Counted from the stretch's first letter, positions 26,307-35,147 are shown. The stretch is DNA of 64,000 bases from Pseudomonadota bacterium (GCA_021845985.1 JAJZES010000043.1:1-64000); one strand, 5' to 3'. Notes: a model not told the origin generated them from the letters alone. A program made the numbers and translations.

Positions 26307-27497
26307 CTATTTCGGCATGCCGAGCACCCGCTCGGCGATGATGTTGCGCTGGATTTCCGACGTTCCCGAATAGATGGTGAACGCCCGCGATTGCAGAAAC
26401 CCGGTCTGGAACAGGCCGCCCGCCGGCGTCGCCGGATCTCCGGCGGCGAGCGGTGCCGTCGCGCCAAGCGTTTCCAGCGCCGTCTCATAAAGACGCTGCG
26501 CCATATGGCTCCAATAGAGCTTCTGAAACGAGGCTTCCGGGCCGAGCGGCTTACCCTGCAGCAGCCGGGAGAAGCTGCGCAAGCAGTTCAGCCGCATGAT
26601 CTCGACCTCGATCACCGCGCCGGCGAGCTTCTGCCGCAGCACTGGATCGTCGATCGCCGGCGCACCGTGGCGGCGCTGCGTGCGCGCCACATCGAGCAAC
26701 CGGTCGAGGTCGCGGCTGAAGCGAATCTGTCGGGCGAGCGCATCCTCCGGGCCGCGTTCATAGGTCAGCGTGGTCATCGCAATGGCCCAGCCGCCGTTCA
26801 GCGCTCCGACAAGGTTCTCCGCCGGCACCCGGACATTGTCCAAGAACGTCTCGTTGAACTCACTTTCGCCGGAAATCTGCCGCAGCGGGCGCACGGTGAT
26901 CCCCGGCGTGCGCATATCCACCAGCAGGAAGGAAATTCCCTTGTGGCGCGGCGCCGCCGGATCGGTGCGCACCAGCATGAAGCACCATTGCGCGTATTGT
27001 GCGAAGCTGGTCCAGGTTTTCTGCCCGTTGACGACGAAATGGTCGCCGTCGCGGATTGCCGTGGTGCGCAGCGCGGCGAGATCGGAGCCGGCGTTCGGCT
27101 CGGAAAATCCCTGGCACCACACTTCCTCGCAGGACAGGATTTTCGGCAGGAAGCGGCGCCGCTGCGCCTCGGTCCCGTGATGCATCAGCGTCGGCGCGGT
27201 GAGATTGCGGCCGATGATGTTCAGCCCCTCCGGCGCGCCGGCACGCGCCAGCTCCTCCGCCAGAATCGCCTGCTGCACCAGGGTCGCGCCCTGCCCGCCA
27301 TACTCCCTCGGCCACGCCAGACCGGCCCAGCCGCCGTGATAGAGTTTCTTCTCCCAGGCGAGGCGGCCCATATAGCGCGCGTGCTCGTCCTCCGGTTCAT
27401 GCACGTCGCGACCCCAGCCGGGCGGCAGGTTGGCGGTGATCCAGCCGCGGGCGTCTTGGCGGAAGCGTTCGTCTTCAGCGGAGTAGTGAAAATCCAC
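26307..27497 (-). CDS. Acyl-CoA dehydrogenase (396 residues)
   Basis: An acyl-CoA dehydrogenase starting MDFHYSAEDERFRQDARGW. Family features are CQGFSEPNAGSDLAAL, VNGQKTWTSFAQYAQWC and a C-terminal IYSGTSEIQRNIIAERVLG. The usual catalytic Glu of YEGTSEIQR is Ser377 here, so the base, if present, would be elsewhere, as in enzymes that place it on helix G. It lies between the enoyl-CoA hydratase and the second acyl-CoA dehydrogenase and probably introduces a double bond next to the CoA thioester, alone or as a hetero-oligomer. Confidence 0.9.
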   Translation of the reverse strand: MDFHYSAEDERFRQDARGWITANLPPGWGRDVHEPEDEHARYMGRLAWEKKLYHGGWAGLAWPREYGGQGATLVQQAILAEELARAGAPEGLNIIGRNLTAPTLMHHGTEAQRRRFLPKILSCEEVWCQGFSEPNAGSDLAALRTTAIRDGDHFVVNGQKTWTSFAQYAQWCFMLVRTDPAAPRHKGISFLLVDMRTPGITVRPLRQISGESEFNETFLDNVRVPAENLVGALNGGWAIAMTTLTYERGPEDALARQIRFSRDLDRLLDVARTQRRHGAPAIDDPVLRQKLAGAVIEVEIMRLNCLRSFSRLLQGKPLGPEASFQKLYWSHMAQRLYETALETLGATAPLAAGDPATPAGGLFQTGFLQSRAFTIYSGTSEIQRNIIAERVLGMPK

Positions 27498-27506
27498 GGC
27501 GCGATC

Positions 27507-28295
27507 CTATTCCGCCGGCGCGAATTTCGGCGCCCGTTTCTCCTTGAAGGCGAGCGCTCCTTCGGCATTCTCGCCCGACACATAGGCGAGGCTCTGCGCA
27601 TAGGACTCGTATTCCAGCATCTGCTCCAGCGTCGCCGTCGAAGACATATTCAGCAGCGTCTTCATCATTGAGATGGCAAACGGCGGCCCCGCGGCGATCT
27701 CGCGCGCCAGCGCCGTGGCGCGCGGCAGCAGCGCGTCGGCGGCGACGACCTCGTTGGCGATGCCGAGCGCCAGCGCCTCGGCGGCGGAAATCCGCCGCGC
27801 CGTGAAGCACAGTTCCTTGGCCTTGTTGAGACCGACCACGCGGGTCAGCAGATGCAGGCCGCCGAGGTCGGGCACCAGCCCCATTTTGGCGAAGATCTGG
27901 CTGAAACTCGCCGCCTCGCTGGCGATCAGGATGTCGGCGGCCAGCGCGATGTTCATGCCGGCGCCAACGGCGACGCCGTTGACCGCGGCGATCACCGGCT
28001 TTTCCAGCCGGATCAGCGGACCGAGCACCGTCGAAAGAATCCAGCGATGGCGCCGCCGCTTTGACAGCGGCGGCCGGTTGGGGTCCATGCCGCGCACATC
28101 GGCCCCGGCACAGAAGCCACGGCCGGCGCCGGTGAGGATGACGCAGCGGATCGCCGGATCATCGGCGACGCGGCCAATGAATGCCGACATGTCCTTGTAG
28201 AACTGGTCATTGGTCGCGTTCAGCACCTCGGGACGGTTGAAGGTGAGCGTCGCCACCCCCTCGGCAACATCACAGAGCAGTGTTTCGTAGGTCAT
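27507..28295 (-). CDS. Enoyl-CoA hydratase/isomerase (PaaG-like)
   Basis: A 262-residue crotonase starting MTYETLLCDVAEGVATLTFN. Oxyanion motifs are GRGFCAGADVRGM and AVNGVAVGAGMNIALAADIL. The segment SQIFAKMGLVPDLGG has Phe at the Glu144 site and Asp in VPD, the PaaG/isomerase arrangement rather than the classical hydratase pair. ATG 28295 overlaps the ligase stop by four bases. The upstream in-frame extension is rejected. Confidence 0.9.
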   Translation of the reverse strand: MTYETLLCDVAEGVATLTFNRPEVLNATNDQFYKDMSAFIGRVADDPAIRCVILTGAGRGFCAGADVRGMDPNRPPLSKRRRHRWILSTVLGPLIRLEKPVIAAVNGVAVGAGMNIALAADILIASEAASFSQIFAKMGLVPDLGGLHLLTRVVGLNKAKELCFTARRISAAEALALGIANEVVAADALLPRATALAREIAAGPPFAISMMKTLLNMSSTATLEQMLEYESYAQSLAYVSGENAEGALAFKEKRAPKFAPAE

Positions 28296-29857
28296 GGCGG
28301 TGTTCCCGTCCCGTCGTGCAGCCGCTCGCGCAGGGCCCGCCGCAGAATCTTGCCGGTCGGACCTTTCGGCAATTCGTCGAGCAGGATGATCTGCCGCGGC
28401 ACTTTGTAATAGGCGAGTTCCTGCTGGCATAATTCGCGCAACGCCGCGACATCGACCTGCGCACCGGCGCGCAGCGCGACATAGGCGACCGCGACTTCTC
28501 CGAGCGCCTCATCCGGCGCTGCCACCACGGCGACCTCGGCGACGGCGGGGTGGCTGTAGAGCACTTCCTCGATATCGGCCGGATAGATGTTCTGGCCGCC
28601 GCGAATGATCACGTCTTTCTTGCGATCGACGACGCTGTAATGGCCGTCCGCATCCAGCGTGCCGAGATCGCCGGTGCGCAGCCAGCCATCGACGATCGCC
28701 TCGGCGGTGGCCGCCGCCTGGCGGTAGTAGCCCTGCATGACATTCGGCCCACGCACGCAGATCTCGCCGACGACGCCGTGCGCGACCGGACGCAGAGCAT
28801 CGTCGGCGATCATCATCTCGATACCCGGCAAGGCGCGACCGACCGAGCGCGGCCTGATGAGTTGTCCGTCGGCGTCGGTCTCGACATGCAGAATGGTGAC
28901 GATCGCCGTCGCCTCGGTCAGCCCGTAGCCCTGCATGACCACCACATCGCCGCCCATCGCCACCCGCAGCCGCGCCAGCAGCGGTCCCGGCACCGGCGCG
29001 GCGCCAACCAGAATGCGCCGGATCGAGGACAGATCGCGGCCCGGCGTTGCCGGATCGGACAGCAGTCTCTGCAGCATCGCCGGCACCGCAGGCAGGAAGG
29101 TCGGGCGGAATGCCTCGATCGCATCGAGCACCGCCCCGACCTCGAAGCGCGGCAGCAGGACCATCGTGCCGCCGAGCAGCAGGGTCGCGTTGATGCACTG
29201 GTTGAGGCCGAAAGTGTTGTACAACGGCAGCGCGCACAGGATGGTGTCGTCCCCGGTCAGGCCGAGCCAGCCGGGCGTGGCGTCGTAGTTGCTTTGGATG
29301 TTGCCGATCGACAGCATCACCCCCTTGGCCTTGCCGGTCGTCGCGCTGGTGGACAGCATCAGTCCGAGCGAAATATCCGGCATATCCACCGGGAAGGCGA
29401 TCGGCGCGCCGGCCAGCACCGCAGCGGCCGGCAGCATCTGCGCATCGTCAGGCGGCGCCAGCGGATCGAGCACGATGATCCGCCGCATGGCCGGGCAGCG
29501 CGTCGCCATATCGGCCGGCAACCGCTCGATGAAGTTCCCCTCGATGACCAGATAGTCGAGATCGCAGGACTGCAACGCGTGCTCGATCTCGTTCCGGCGA
29601 TAATGGATGTTCAGCGGCGAGACAACGCCGCCAAGGGCGAAGGCGGCCTGCTGCAGCACGATGAACTCAACCCGGCTGGACAGCATCAAACCGAGCCGGT
29701 CGCCAGGAGCGAACCCGGCCGCACGCAGCCCGCCTGCCGCGGCGCTGACCCGGTCGCAGAGTTGCCCGAAGCTGTGGCGGCGGCCGGCATCGATCAGCGC
29801 GATCTTGTCGGGCTGACGCTGTGCCTGCTCGAACAGATGCCGGGCGAGATTGGCCAT
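28292..29857 (-). CDS. Acyl-CoA ligase (AMP-forming)
   Basis: A 521-residue ANL-superfamily ligase beginning MANLARHLFEQAQRQPD. Visible motifs are the P-loop-like LSTSATTGKAKGVML, GYGLTEATAIV, RTGDLGTLDADGHYSVVDRK with the hinge region, and the C-terminal catalytic lysine in LPKGPTGKILRRALR. It would activate the imported acid to its CoA thioester at the cost of ATP to AMP. It is preceded by the metallo-hydrolase gene (2-base gap) and overlaps the hydratase gene. Confidence 0.9.
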   Translation of the reverse strand: MANLARHLFEQAQRQPDKIALIDAGRRHSFGQLCDRVSAAAGGLRAAGFAPGDRLGLMLSSRVEFIVLQQAAFALGGVVSPLNIHYRRNEIEHALQSCDLDYLVIEGNFIERLPADMATRCPAMRRIIVLDPLAPPDDAQMLPAAAVLAGAPIAFPVDMPDISLGLMLSTSATTGKAKGVMLSIGNIQSNYDATPGWLGLTGDDTILCALPLYNTFGLNQCINATLLLGGTMVLLPRFEVGAVLDAIEAFRPTFLPAVPAMLQRLLSDPATPGRDLSSIRRILVGAAPVPGPLLARLRVAMGGDVVVMQGYGLTEATAIVTILHVETDADGQLIRPRSVGRALPGIEMMIADDALRPVAHGVVGEICVRGPNVMQGYYRQAAATAEAIVDGWLRTGDLGTLDADGHYSVVDRKKDVIIRGGQNIYPADIEEVLYSHPAVAEVAVVAAPDEALGEVAVAYVALRAGAQVDVAALRELCQQELAYYKVPRQIILLDELPKGPTGKILRRALRERLHDGTGTPP

Positions 29858-29859
29858 CG

Positions 29860-30666
29860 TTACGTCTGACGCTGCCCGGACGCAACCGGGGCGGGAATCT
29901 GAAACCATTCATCGGGCATGGTGCGCGGGATTCGCCCATCGTGCGCCGGCACCACGATGTCGGCGCGCGACAGCACGCGCCGCATGCTCTCGGCATAGAC
30001 ACGCTCGCCCTCGCTGCGGATCAGGCCGGGCAGGAAATCACCGGCAAGATAGCGCAGCGGACGCGGATTGGCGTCCGGGTCGGCCGGATACCAGTTGGCA
30101 TAGCTGTCGCCGCAATCGGAGACGAGCGCGACCCGGCCGCGATCGGTGGCGACAATGGCCGCCTGGATGCCCGGCGTGTGGCCCGGCACCTTCATCAGCG
30201 ACACGCCGGGGACGAGGTCGATGTCGCCTTCGACCAGCCGCAATCCCTTTGGCCGCCGGCGGCCGAGCACCGCGTTGAGCGTTTCGCGCAGATAGTAGAT
30301 GCGCTGTGTCGGCACCGGATCAATGGCATGGAACAACTCGTCGCGCTGCAGCACGATCTGCGCATTCGCCAACAGGTCGAGATTCCAGGCATGATCGAAA
30401 TGCAGATGCGTCAGCACCACCTTGTCGATGGCATCGGGCGTCGTGCCGACGCGGCGCAGCGCGGCGACCAGTGCCTCGCCGCCGCCGCCCGTGCTGTCCA
30501 GATTGAGCCGCCGCTTCAGCTCCGCCGGGCCGGGCATCCCGGAATCGACCAGGATGCGCGTCGTCCCGTCGGTGACGTACCAGCAATGCACCGGCTCCTT
30601 GACCACCGCATGCGTCCACGGGACCATCAGGTCGCCAAGATGCAGCGTGTGGATGCGGAACGGCAT
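29860..30666 (-). CDS. Metallo-beta-lactamase fold hydrolase (lactonase-like)
   Basis: A 268-residue MBL-fold protein beginning MPFRIHTLHLGDL. The zinc motif is THLHFDHAWN, with later metal ligands in VPGHTPG and SDCGDS. The overall look resembles N-acyl-homoserine lactonase-type proteins (AttM/AiiA-like), but in this catabolic operon a lactone or thioester of the pathway is a likelier substrate than a quorum signal. ATG 30666 overlaps the DUF35 protein stop by one base. Confidence 0.87.
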   Translation of the reverse strand: MPFRIHTLHLGDLMVPWTHAVVKEPVHCWYVTDGTTRILVDSGMPGPAELKRRLNLDSTGGGGEALVAALRRVGTTPDAIDKVVLTHLHFDHAWNLDLLANAQIVLQRDELFHAIDPVPTQRIYYLRETLNAVLGRRRPKGLRLVEGDIDLVPGVSLMKVPGHTPGIQAAIVATDRGRVALVSDCGDSYANWYPADPDANPRPLRYLAGDFLPGLIRSEGERVYAESMRRVLSRADIVVPAHDGRIPRTMPDEWFQIPAPVASGQRQT

Positions 30667-31613
30667 CAGCGACCGGCCGCGTCGTCGGCGGCGATCGGCT
30701 CGAAATGCGAGATGTCGGAGAGCGATCCGGTGCGGGAATCGGTCCACACCGCGCGCACCCGCGTCCCTGGCCTGACCAGTTCGGCGGCGCGGCTCATGTC
30801 GATCCCTTTGATCGAGTGGATCAGCCGCGTCACCGCGCCGTCGAGCTGGATTTCCGCATAGATGTACGGCGGCGGCTCCTTCTGGCCCTTGAACTCCAGA
30901 TGGATGACCGACATGGCGCTGACCGTGCCGGTATCCGGCAGCGCCACCCAGGTTCCGGTGCGGGTGAACGAAATGTCGTCAAACTCGCGCGGCGGAATGA
31001 GCACGCCCTCGCCCGAGCTTGAACGCACGCCCATGATCCGCCGGCTCGATCCGATCTCGTCAAACAGCCGGCCGTAGAACGGGCCGAAGGCGTGTTCATA
31101 ATGCAGGTCGAGCGCATAGGGCTTGCTCGGCAGCGCCGGCGCAGGCTCGTTCAGCGGCGCGATGCGGCCGAGCGGCGCCGTCGCGACCACTTGAAATCCG
31201 CTGATGTCCAGAATCGACTGCGTCATCGTCTCCGCCCACACCGCCTGCACCCGCTGGCCGATGCTGAGCGCGCCGACATCGGCGCCGAGAATGCGGTGGA
31301 CGAAGTCGAAATCCGCACCGTCAATGCGGATCGTCGCGATGATGCCCGCCTCGGTCGCGGTGAACCCGGTGAGGGTGCCGGTATCCGGCGCCGCCACCAG
31401 CTCCATGTCGGCGCCCCCGCTGCGCGGGCAGAAATCCTGCGCCGGCACACAGACGAGACCGGAGGAGCGGCAGCGCGAGCCGACCATGCGCCGATTGATC
31501 GTCTCGGCCAGAAATGTCCCGGCGGCGCGTCCCGGCGTCAGCGTATAGGCCATCGCCAGCGTCGTCTTCAGCGGCGGGCGCTCGATCAGATATGAATCAG
31601 GAGCTTGCATCAT
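30666..31613 (-). CDS. Tandem DUF35 (Zn-ribbon/OB-fold) acyl-CoA-associated protein
   Basis: A 315-residue protein made of two DUF35-like halves. Half 1 (to ~150) has a ribbon stretch CRSSGLVCVPAQDFCPRSG and an OB region (AAPDTGTLTGFTATEAG). Half 2 (from ~185) repeats the pattern as MGVRSSSGEGVLIPPREFDD and ALPDTGTVSAMSV. The zinc ribbon is degenerate: each C-x2-C in half 1 has lost its second Cys, and half 2 has none. DUF35 proteins partner thiolase-fold enzymes; two thiolase-fold genes lie immediately upstream. The duplication suggests one half per partner, which is inference. Confidence 0.85.
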   Translation of the reverse strand: MMQAPDSYLIERPPLKTTLAMAYTLTPGRAAGTFLAETINRRMVGSRCRSSGLVCVPAQDFCPRSGGADMELVAAPDTGTLTGFTATEAGIIATIRIDGADFDFVHRILGADVGALSIGQRVQAVWAETMTQSILDISGFQVVATAPLGRIAPLNEPAPALPSKPYALDLHYEHAFGPFYGRLFDEIGSSRRIMGVRSSSGEGVLIPPREFDDISFTRTGTWVALPDTGTVSAMSVIHLEFKGQKEPPPYIYAEIQLDGAVTRLIHSIKGIDMSRAAELVRPGTRVRAVWTDSRTGSLSDISHFEPIAADDAAGR

Positions 31614-31629
31614 GGCCGCAATCCTTCCC

Positions 31630-32781
31630 TCAGGCGCTCAGCACGGCGACGCCGCGCAGATTGGCCCAGCCGCCGCCCGATTGCGCCAGCGCCAGTCTGG
31701 CGTTTGGAATCTGGTGAGCCCCGGCCTTGCCCATCACCTGCGCCGCGGCCTCGATGATGCGGATGAGACCGGTCGCTCCGATCGGATTGGCCCCCATGCA
31801 GCCGCCGGAGGGATTGACCGGAATGTCTCCGTCCATCTCGGTGGCGCCGGAGGCAATCAGCGCCGCCGCCTCGCCCGGCGCGCACAGGCCGAGGCTTTCG
31901 TAGTACGAAAGCTCGAAGCAGGTATAAGGCTCCTGCACTTCGACGACGTCGAACTGGCGGCGCGGATTGGTGATCCCGGCCGAGCGATAGACCCGGCGGG
32001 CGGCGAGAGCCAGCGGCTCGGAGACCAGCATCGACCGCGCCGGTGCGTTGTCGGCCTCACAGAAATAGCCCATGCCGCGAATCCACGCCGGCCGATCGGT
32101 CGATTTCGCCGCCATCTTCTCCGATGAAAGCACCACCGCCGCCGCCCCGTCGGAGATCGGCGGCACATCGAGTAACTTGATCGGCCACGCCAACGGGCGC
32201 GACTTCATCACGTCATCGACGGTGACTTCCTTGCGGACATGGGCATAGGGATTGTTCATCGCGTTGCGGTGATTCTTCACCGACACCATTGCCGCCGCTT
32301 CTTCGGTATGTCCCAGCACGTCCATCCGGGCGCGCCAGTAGGCGGCCGAAAAGCCCATGATGCCAACGGCGAACTCGCGCCCCCAGAACGGATCGTAAAG
32401 CGTCGAGATCGAGTATTGCAGCGCGCCTTCCGACAATTTGTCGTAGGCGACGACGAGCACCCGCTCATATTGACCGCCGGCGACCTGATAATAGGCGGCG
32501 AGCGCGCCGGCCAGCCCGGTGCCGCCGCCGCTGGTCACCCGCATCACCGGCTTGAGCCGCGCGCCGCAGGCATCGACGACCCATTTTTCCGGCATGTTGA
32601 CGGCGGCGAAAAGCACCGGACCCGTCGCGATGACGACGGCGTCGATGTCCTCGATGGTGAGGTTGGCATCGGCGAGCGCACGATCGACCGCTTCACGGAC
32701 CAGACCGGCCTGGCTGACATCGGTGCGGCGGCGCGCATGATGCGTCTGGCCGATCCCGACGATTGCTACATGACGCGACAT
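31630..32781 (-). CDS. Thiolase-fold protein A, lacking canonical catalytic residues
   Basis: A 383-residue thiolase-superfamily protein (MSRHVAIVGIGQTHHARR), SCP-x-like in length. Where thiolases have the nucleophilic Cys of N-N-C-S-T-G, the sequence is RVTSGGGTG (Ser84). The GHP motif is GANPIGATG, so the catalytic His is Asn332, though NPSGG just before it is kept. It is therefore unlikely to be a classical thiolase. The Ltp2-ChsH2 aldolase of steroid side-chain cleavage is a known thiolase-fold enzyme with a repurposed active site and a DUF35 partner, and is the closest functional model. Confidence 0.88.
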   Translation of the reverse strand: MSRHVAIVGIGQTHHARRRTDVSQAGLVREAVDRALADANLTIEDIDAVVIATGPVLFAAVNMPEKWVVDACGARLKPVMRVTSGGGTGLAGALAAYYQVAGGQYERVLVVAYDKLSEGALQYSISTLYDPFWGREFAVGIMGFSAAYWRARMDVLGHTEEAAAMVSVKNHRNAMNNPYAHVRKEVTVDDVMKSRPLAWPIKLLDVPPISDGAAAVVLSSEKMAAKSTDRPAWIRGMGYFCEADNAPARSMLVSEPLALAARRVYRSAGITNPRRQFDVVEVQEPYTCFELSYYESLGLCAPGEAAALIASGATEMDGDIPVNPSGGCMGANPIGATGLIRIIEAAAQVMGKAGAHQIPNARLALAQSGGGWANLRGVAVLSA

Positions 32782-32784
32782 TTC

Positions 32785-33903
32785 TCAGACCTCGAGCGTA
32801 AAGACGCAGTGCGACTGCATGCCGACCCCGCCGGTGGCGTGAACGATCGCGGAGTTGACGCCCGCCAGGCCGTAGTCCGCCGGCTGGGTCATCTGCCGCC
32901 ACGCCTCGGCCAGCCGCACCAGTCCGGTCGCCATGATCGGATCGGCCGGCAGCGCGCCACCCGACAGATTGATCGCGGTGGCCCCGGCATAGGCGGCAAA
33001 GCCCTGCCCCGGCGCGGCAAGACCAAGCGCCTCCAGCACCATCATTTCCCCGGCGGCGGAGGCGCCGCTGACCTCGGCGATCGCGGCGCTGCGCGGATCA
33101 AGCCCGGCGCGGGCATAGGCCGCTTTGGCGGCGACCTCGCATGCCTCGACGCGCCCCGGCGCCCGCACGGCGAAGGCGTGACTGTCCATCGCCGCCCCCA
33201 TGCCGGTGACCCAGACCGGCTGCGCGGTCATCCGCCGGGCAACTGCGGCGCCGGCCAGCAGAACCGCGACACAGCCATCGAGCGGCCGGCTGATCATATG
33301 TCGGCGCAACGGCGCGGCGACATAGGCGCCTGCGTCGATTTCGTCTTCGGTCAGCGTTTGCGTGCCGGCGACATGCGGGTTGCGCGCCGCCTGCCGCCAT
33401 GAACGCGCCACCACGCGGGCGAAGTCGGCTGCCCGCGCGCCGCCGCGGACGAGGTATTGCTGCGCCTGCAGACCGCAGGCCGCGACATGGTCGAAGCCCA
33501 CCGGGCGCTGATAGAACGGTTCGACCTGCGAGGCGTAGAACAGTGACACATCGGATTCGGACGGTTTGGAATAGGCGATGATGACGCCGAGTTCCGCCGC
33601 CCCGGCGGCAATCTTGTTGACACCATAGGAGGCGGCCCACAATCCGTCCTCCTCCACCCGCGACTCTTCCTTGTGGTGCGCGCCCATGGCGCCGAGGAAG
33701 CCGCAATTCGAGATCGAGCGGCCATCGAGCACGTCGCTGCCGGAGTCGATGACGAAATCGACATCGGCGAGCGCGACGCCGCTGCCCTTGAGCAGCGCCG
33801 ACACGGTCGCGGAGATGAGATCGACATGCTGGGCACCCGACCACGCCGGCCGCAATTCGGTTTGCGCACAGGCGACCACCGCCACGCGATTGGGGTTGTT
33901 CAT
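32785..33903 (-). CDS. Thiolase-fold protein B, lacking canonical catalytic residues
   Basis: A 372-residue thiolase-superfamily protein, first gene of the operon, starting MNNPNRVAVVACAQTEL. The nucleophile region is RVEEDGLWAASYG, with no Cys at the thiolase position (near Gly87). The GHP motif is PADPIMATG, with Asp321 replacing His, following NLSGG. It is strongly divergent from protein A (3-base gap) and probably forms a heteromeric complex with it and the tandem DUF35 protein. Chemistry may be retro-aldol or acyl transfer; unknown. Confidence 0.87.
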   Translation of the reverse strand: MNNPNRVAVVACAQTELRPAWSGAQHVDLISATVSALLKGSGVALADVDFVIDSGSDVLDGRSISNCGFLGAMGAHHKEESRVEEDGLWAASYGVNKIAAGAAELGVIIAYSKPSESDVSLFYASQVEPFYQRPVGFDHVAACGLQAQQYLVRGGARAADFARVVARSWRQAARNPHVAGTQTLTEDEIDAGAYVAAPLRRHMISRPLDGCVAVLLAGAAVARRMTAQPVWVTGMGAAMDSHAFAVRAPGRVEACEVAAKAAYARAGLDPRSAAIAEVSGASAAGEMMVLEALGLAAPGQGFAAYAGATAINLSGGALPADPIMATGLVRLAEAWRQMTQPADYGLAGVNSAIVHATGGVGMQSHCVFTLEV

Positions 33904-34268
33904 CGCGCGCGGCCCGTTCGATGGCGATCACAAATCTGGCGGCGCGCAGCAGCCCGCGCGCCCGCGGCGACGCAGCATTGCGTCATCATCTGGCCGTCTC
34001 CCCGTTTTATCCCGGCACGTCGCCCGCAGCGCATGTCACCACGGGATGCCATGACACTGCCCGGTGCCGCCGGCCGGGTCAAGAGAAAGTCGAAGGACGT
34101 TCGGGTTTTTCCGCAACCCATCCGGCCGGCGCGGCAGAGTCGTGCTGGTATCGGACGGCTTGCCGATCCATCGTCGGATCCCTCGCATATGCCAAACTTA
34201 TTCGGCTATGCTGGGGGCTTATCGGCCATCAATCCGGCCGGCCGACGAGCCGTTGAGGACCCGCGATC
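33904..34268. promoter_or_regulatory. Divergent intergenic region between the 15-gene operon and TetR regulator
   Basis: There is no convincing gene in these 365 bases. They must hold promoters for both directions. On the minus strand a TTGACC hexamer occurs near 34082 with only a weak -10 at 17-base spacing. Two overlapping inverted repeats occur nearer the regulator: ATCGG-N8-CCGAT (34150-34167) and GATCC-N6-GGATC (34165-34180). These are the best candidate binding sites for the adjacent TetR protein. Confidence 0.55.
34150..34180. promoter_or_regulatory. Candidate TetR operator (overlapping inverted repeats)
   Basis: ATCGG-N8-CCGAT overlaps GATCC-N6-GGATC, giving about 31 bases of dyad symmetry roughly 90 bases upstream of the TetR start. 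TetR-family regulators commonly bind palindromes of 15-20 bases in their own divergent promoter. The assignment is from position and symmetry only. Confidence 0.35.
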
Positions 34269-35147
34269 GTGACTGCTGCAGGACGGACCGCCCGCGTGCC
34301 GGGCGCGGTCAAACCCGGACGCAAGACGGCGACGGCACCACCGCCGGCGCCACCACTGGACCCCGCCTGGACACGCTTCCTCGATGATCTGGCGCAGCGC
34401 TGGCAGGCCCAGACGGCGGAGCGCAAGCAGGACCGCAGCCGCCGCCGGCAGCACGAGATTTTGCAGGCGGCGCTGCGCGTCTTCTCGCGCGACGGAATCG
34501 CCCGCGCGCGCATCTCCGACATCGCGGCCGAAGCGGGGGTGCCGGTCTCCTCGATCTACGAGTACTACGCCAGCAAGGAAGACATCGCCTATGCGGTGCC
34601 GCTGACGCAGCTCGGCCAGTTTTTCCTGGAGTATTGCGCCCAGGCGCCGCAGGTGGCCGGCGCGCGCGCGCGGCTGCGGCTCTATTTGTGGATGACGACC
34701 GATTTCGCCCGTCGCAATCCGCAATGGGCGCGGCTGCTTTACCTGGAGGTCTGGCCGAGCGTGTTGGTGGCGGAAGCGCGGGTCCGCACCGGGCTGGATG
34801 AGTTCGTCGCCATCATCGTCGGGCTGATCACCGAGGGCGAGGCGGCCGGGGCGTGGGCGGCCGGGCCCAACCGATATGAGACGGCGACGATTCTGGTCGG
34901 ATCGGTCAACCAGATCATCATCACCTGGCTGATGTATCGCCGACCGCGCGACATCAGCCGGGGCGCGTCGTCGCTGATCGACCGGCTGTTGTCATGCCTG
35001 CTGCCCCCCCTGCCCGCCAGCCCCGAGGCGGAGGCGACCGGTTTGGTCGCCCCTGGCCGCCACACGCTGGTCGCACCGCACGGCGGCGCCGCATCGCTTA
35101 CGACCGCGCCGGAAAGGCCAGCCGCGCCGCCGCCCGACGCCGGGTAA
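34269..35147 (+). CDS. TetR/AcrR-family regulator with terminal extensions
   Basis: A 292-residue regulator, long for TetR (usually ~200). A basic, proline-rich N-terminal extension of about 60 residues precedes the helix-turn-helix ILQAALRVFSRDGIARARIS...AGVPVSSIYEYYASKEDIAYAV. The C-terminal ~45 residues are low-complexity and overlap the convergent acyltransferase gene by 50 bases. It starts at GTG 34269. Divergence from the 15-gene operon makes it the likely local repressor, with an acyl-CoA or the free acid as probable inducer (inference from similar catabolic loci). Confidence 0.85.
   Translation: MTAAGRTARVPGAVKPGRKTATAPPPAPPLDPAWTRFLDDLAQRWQAQTAERKQDRSRRRQHEILQAALRVFSRDGIARARISDIAAEAGVPVSSIYEYYASKEDIAYAVPLTQLGQFFLEYCAQAPQVAGARARLRLYLWMTTDFARRNPQWARLLYLEVWPSVLVAEARVRTGLDEFVAIIVGLITEGEAAGAWAAGPNRYETATILVGSVNQIIITWLMYRRPRDISRGASSLIDRLLSCLLPPLPASPEAEATGLVAPGRHTLVAPHGGAASLTTAPERPAAPPPDAG

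Noticed and set aside
25167-27671. An 834-residue plus-strand reading
   Set aside because: It is antisense to both acyl-CoA dehydrogenase genes and has low-complexity composition.
29860-30666. Quorum-quenching lactonase role for the metallo-hydrolase
   Set aside because: The motif fits, but its place in a CoA catabolic operon makes a pathway substrate likelier; no quorum-sensing genes are seen.
31630-33903. Ordinary acetyl-CoA acetyltransferases
   Set aside because: Neither protein has the nucleophilic Cys or the GHP histidine expected of a working thiolase.
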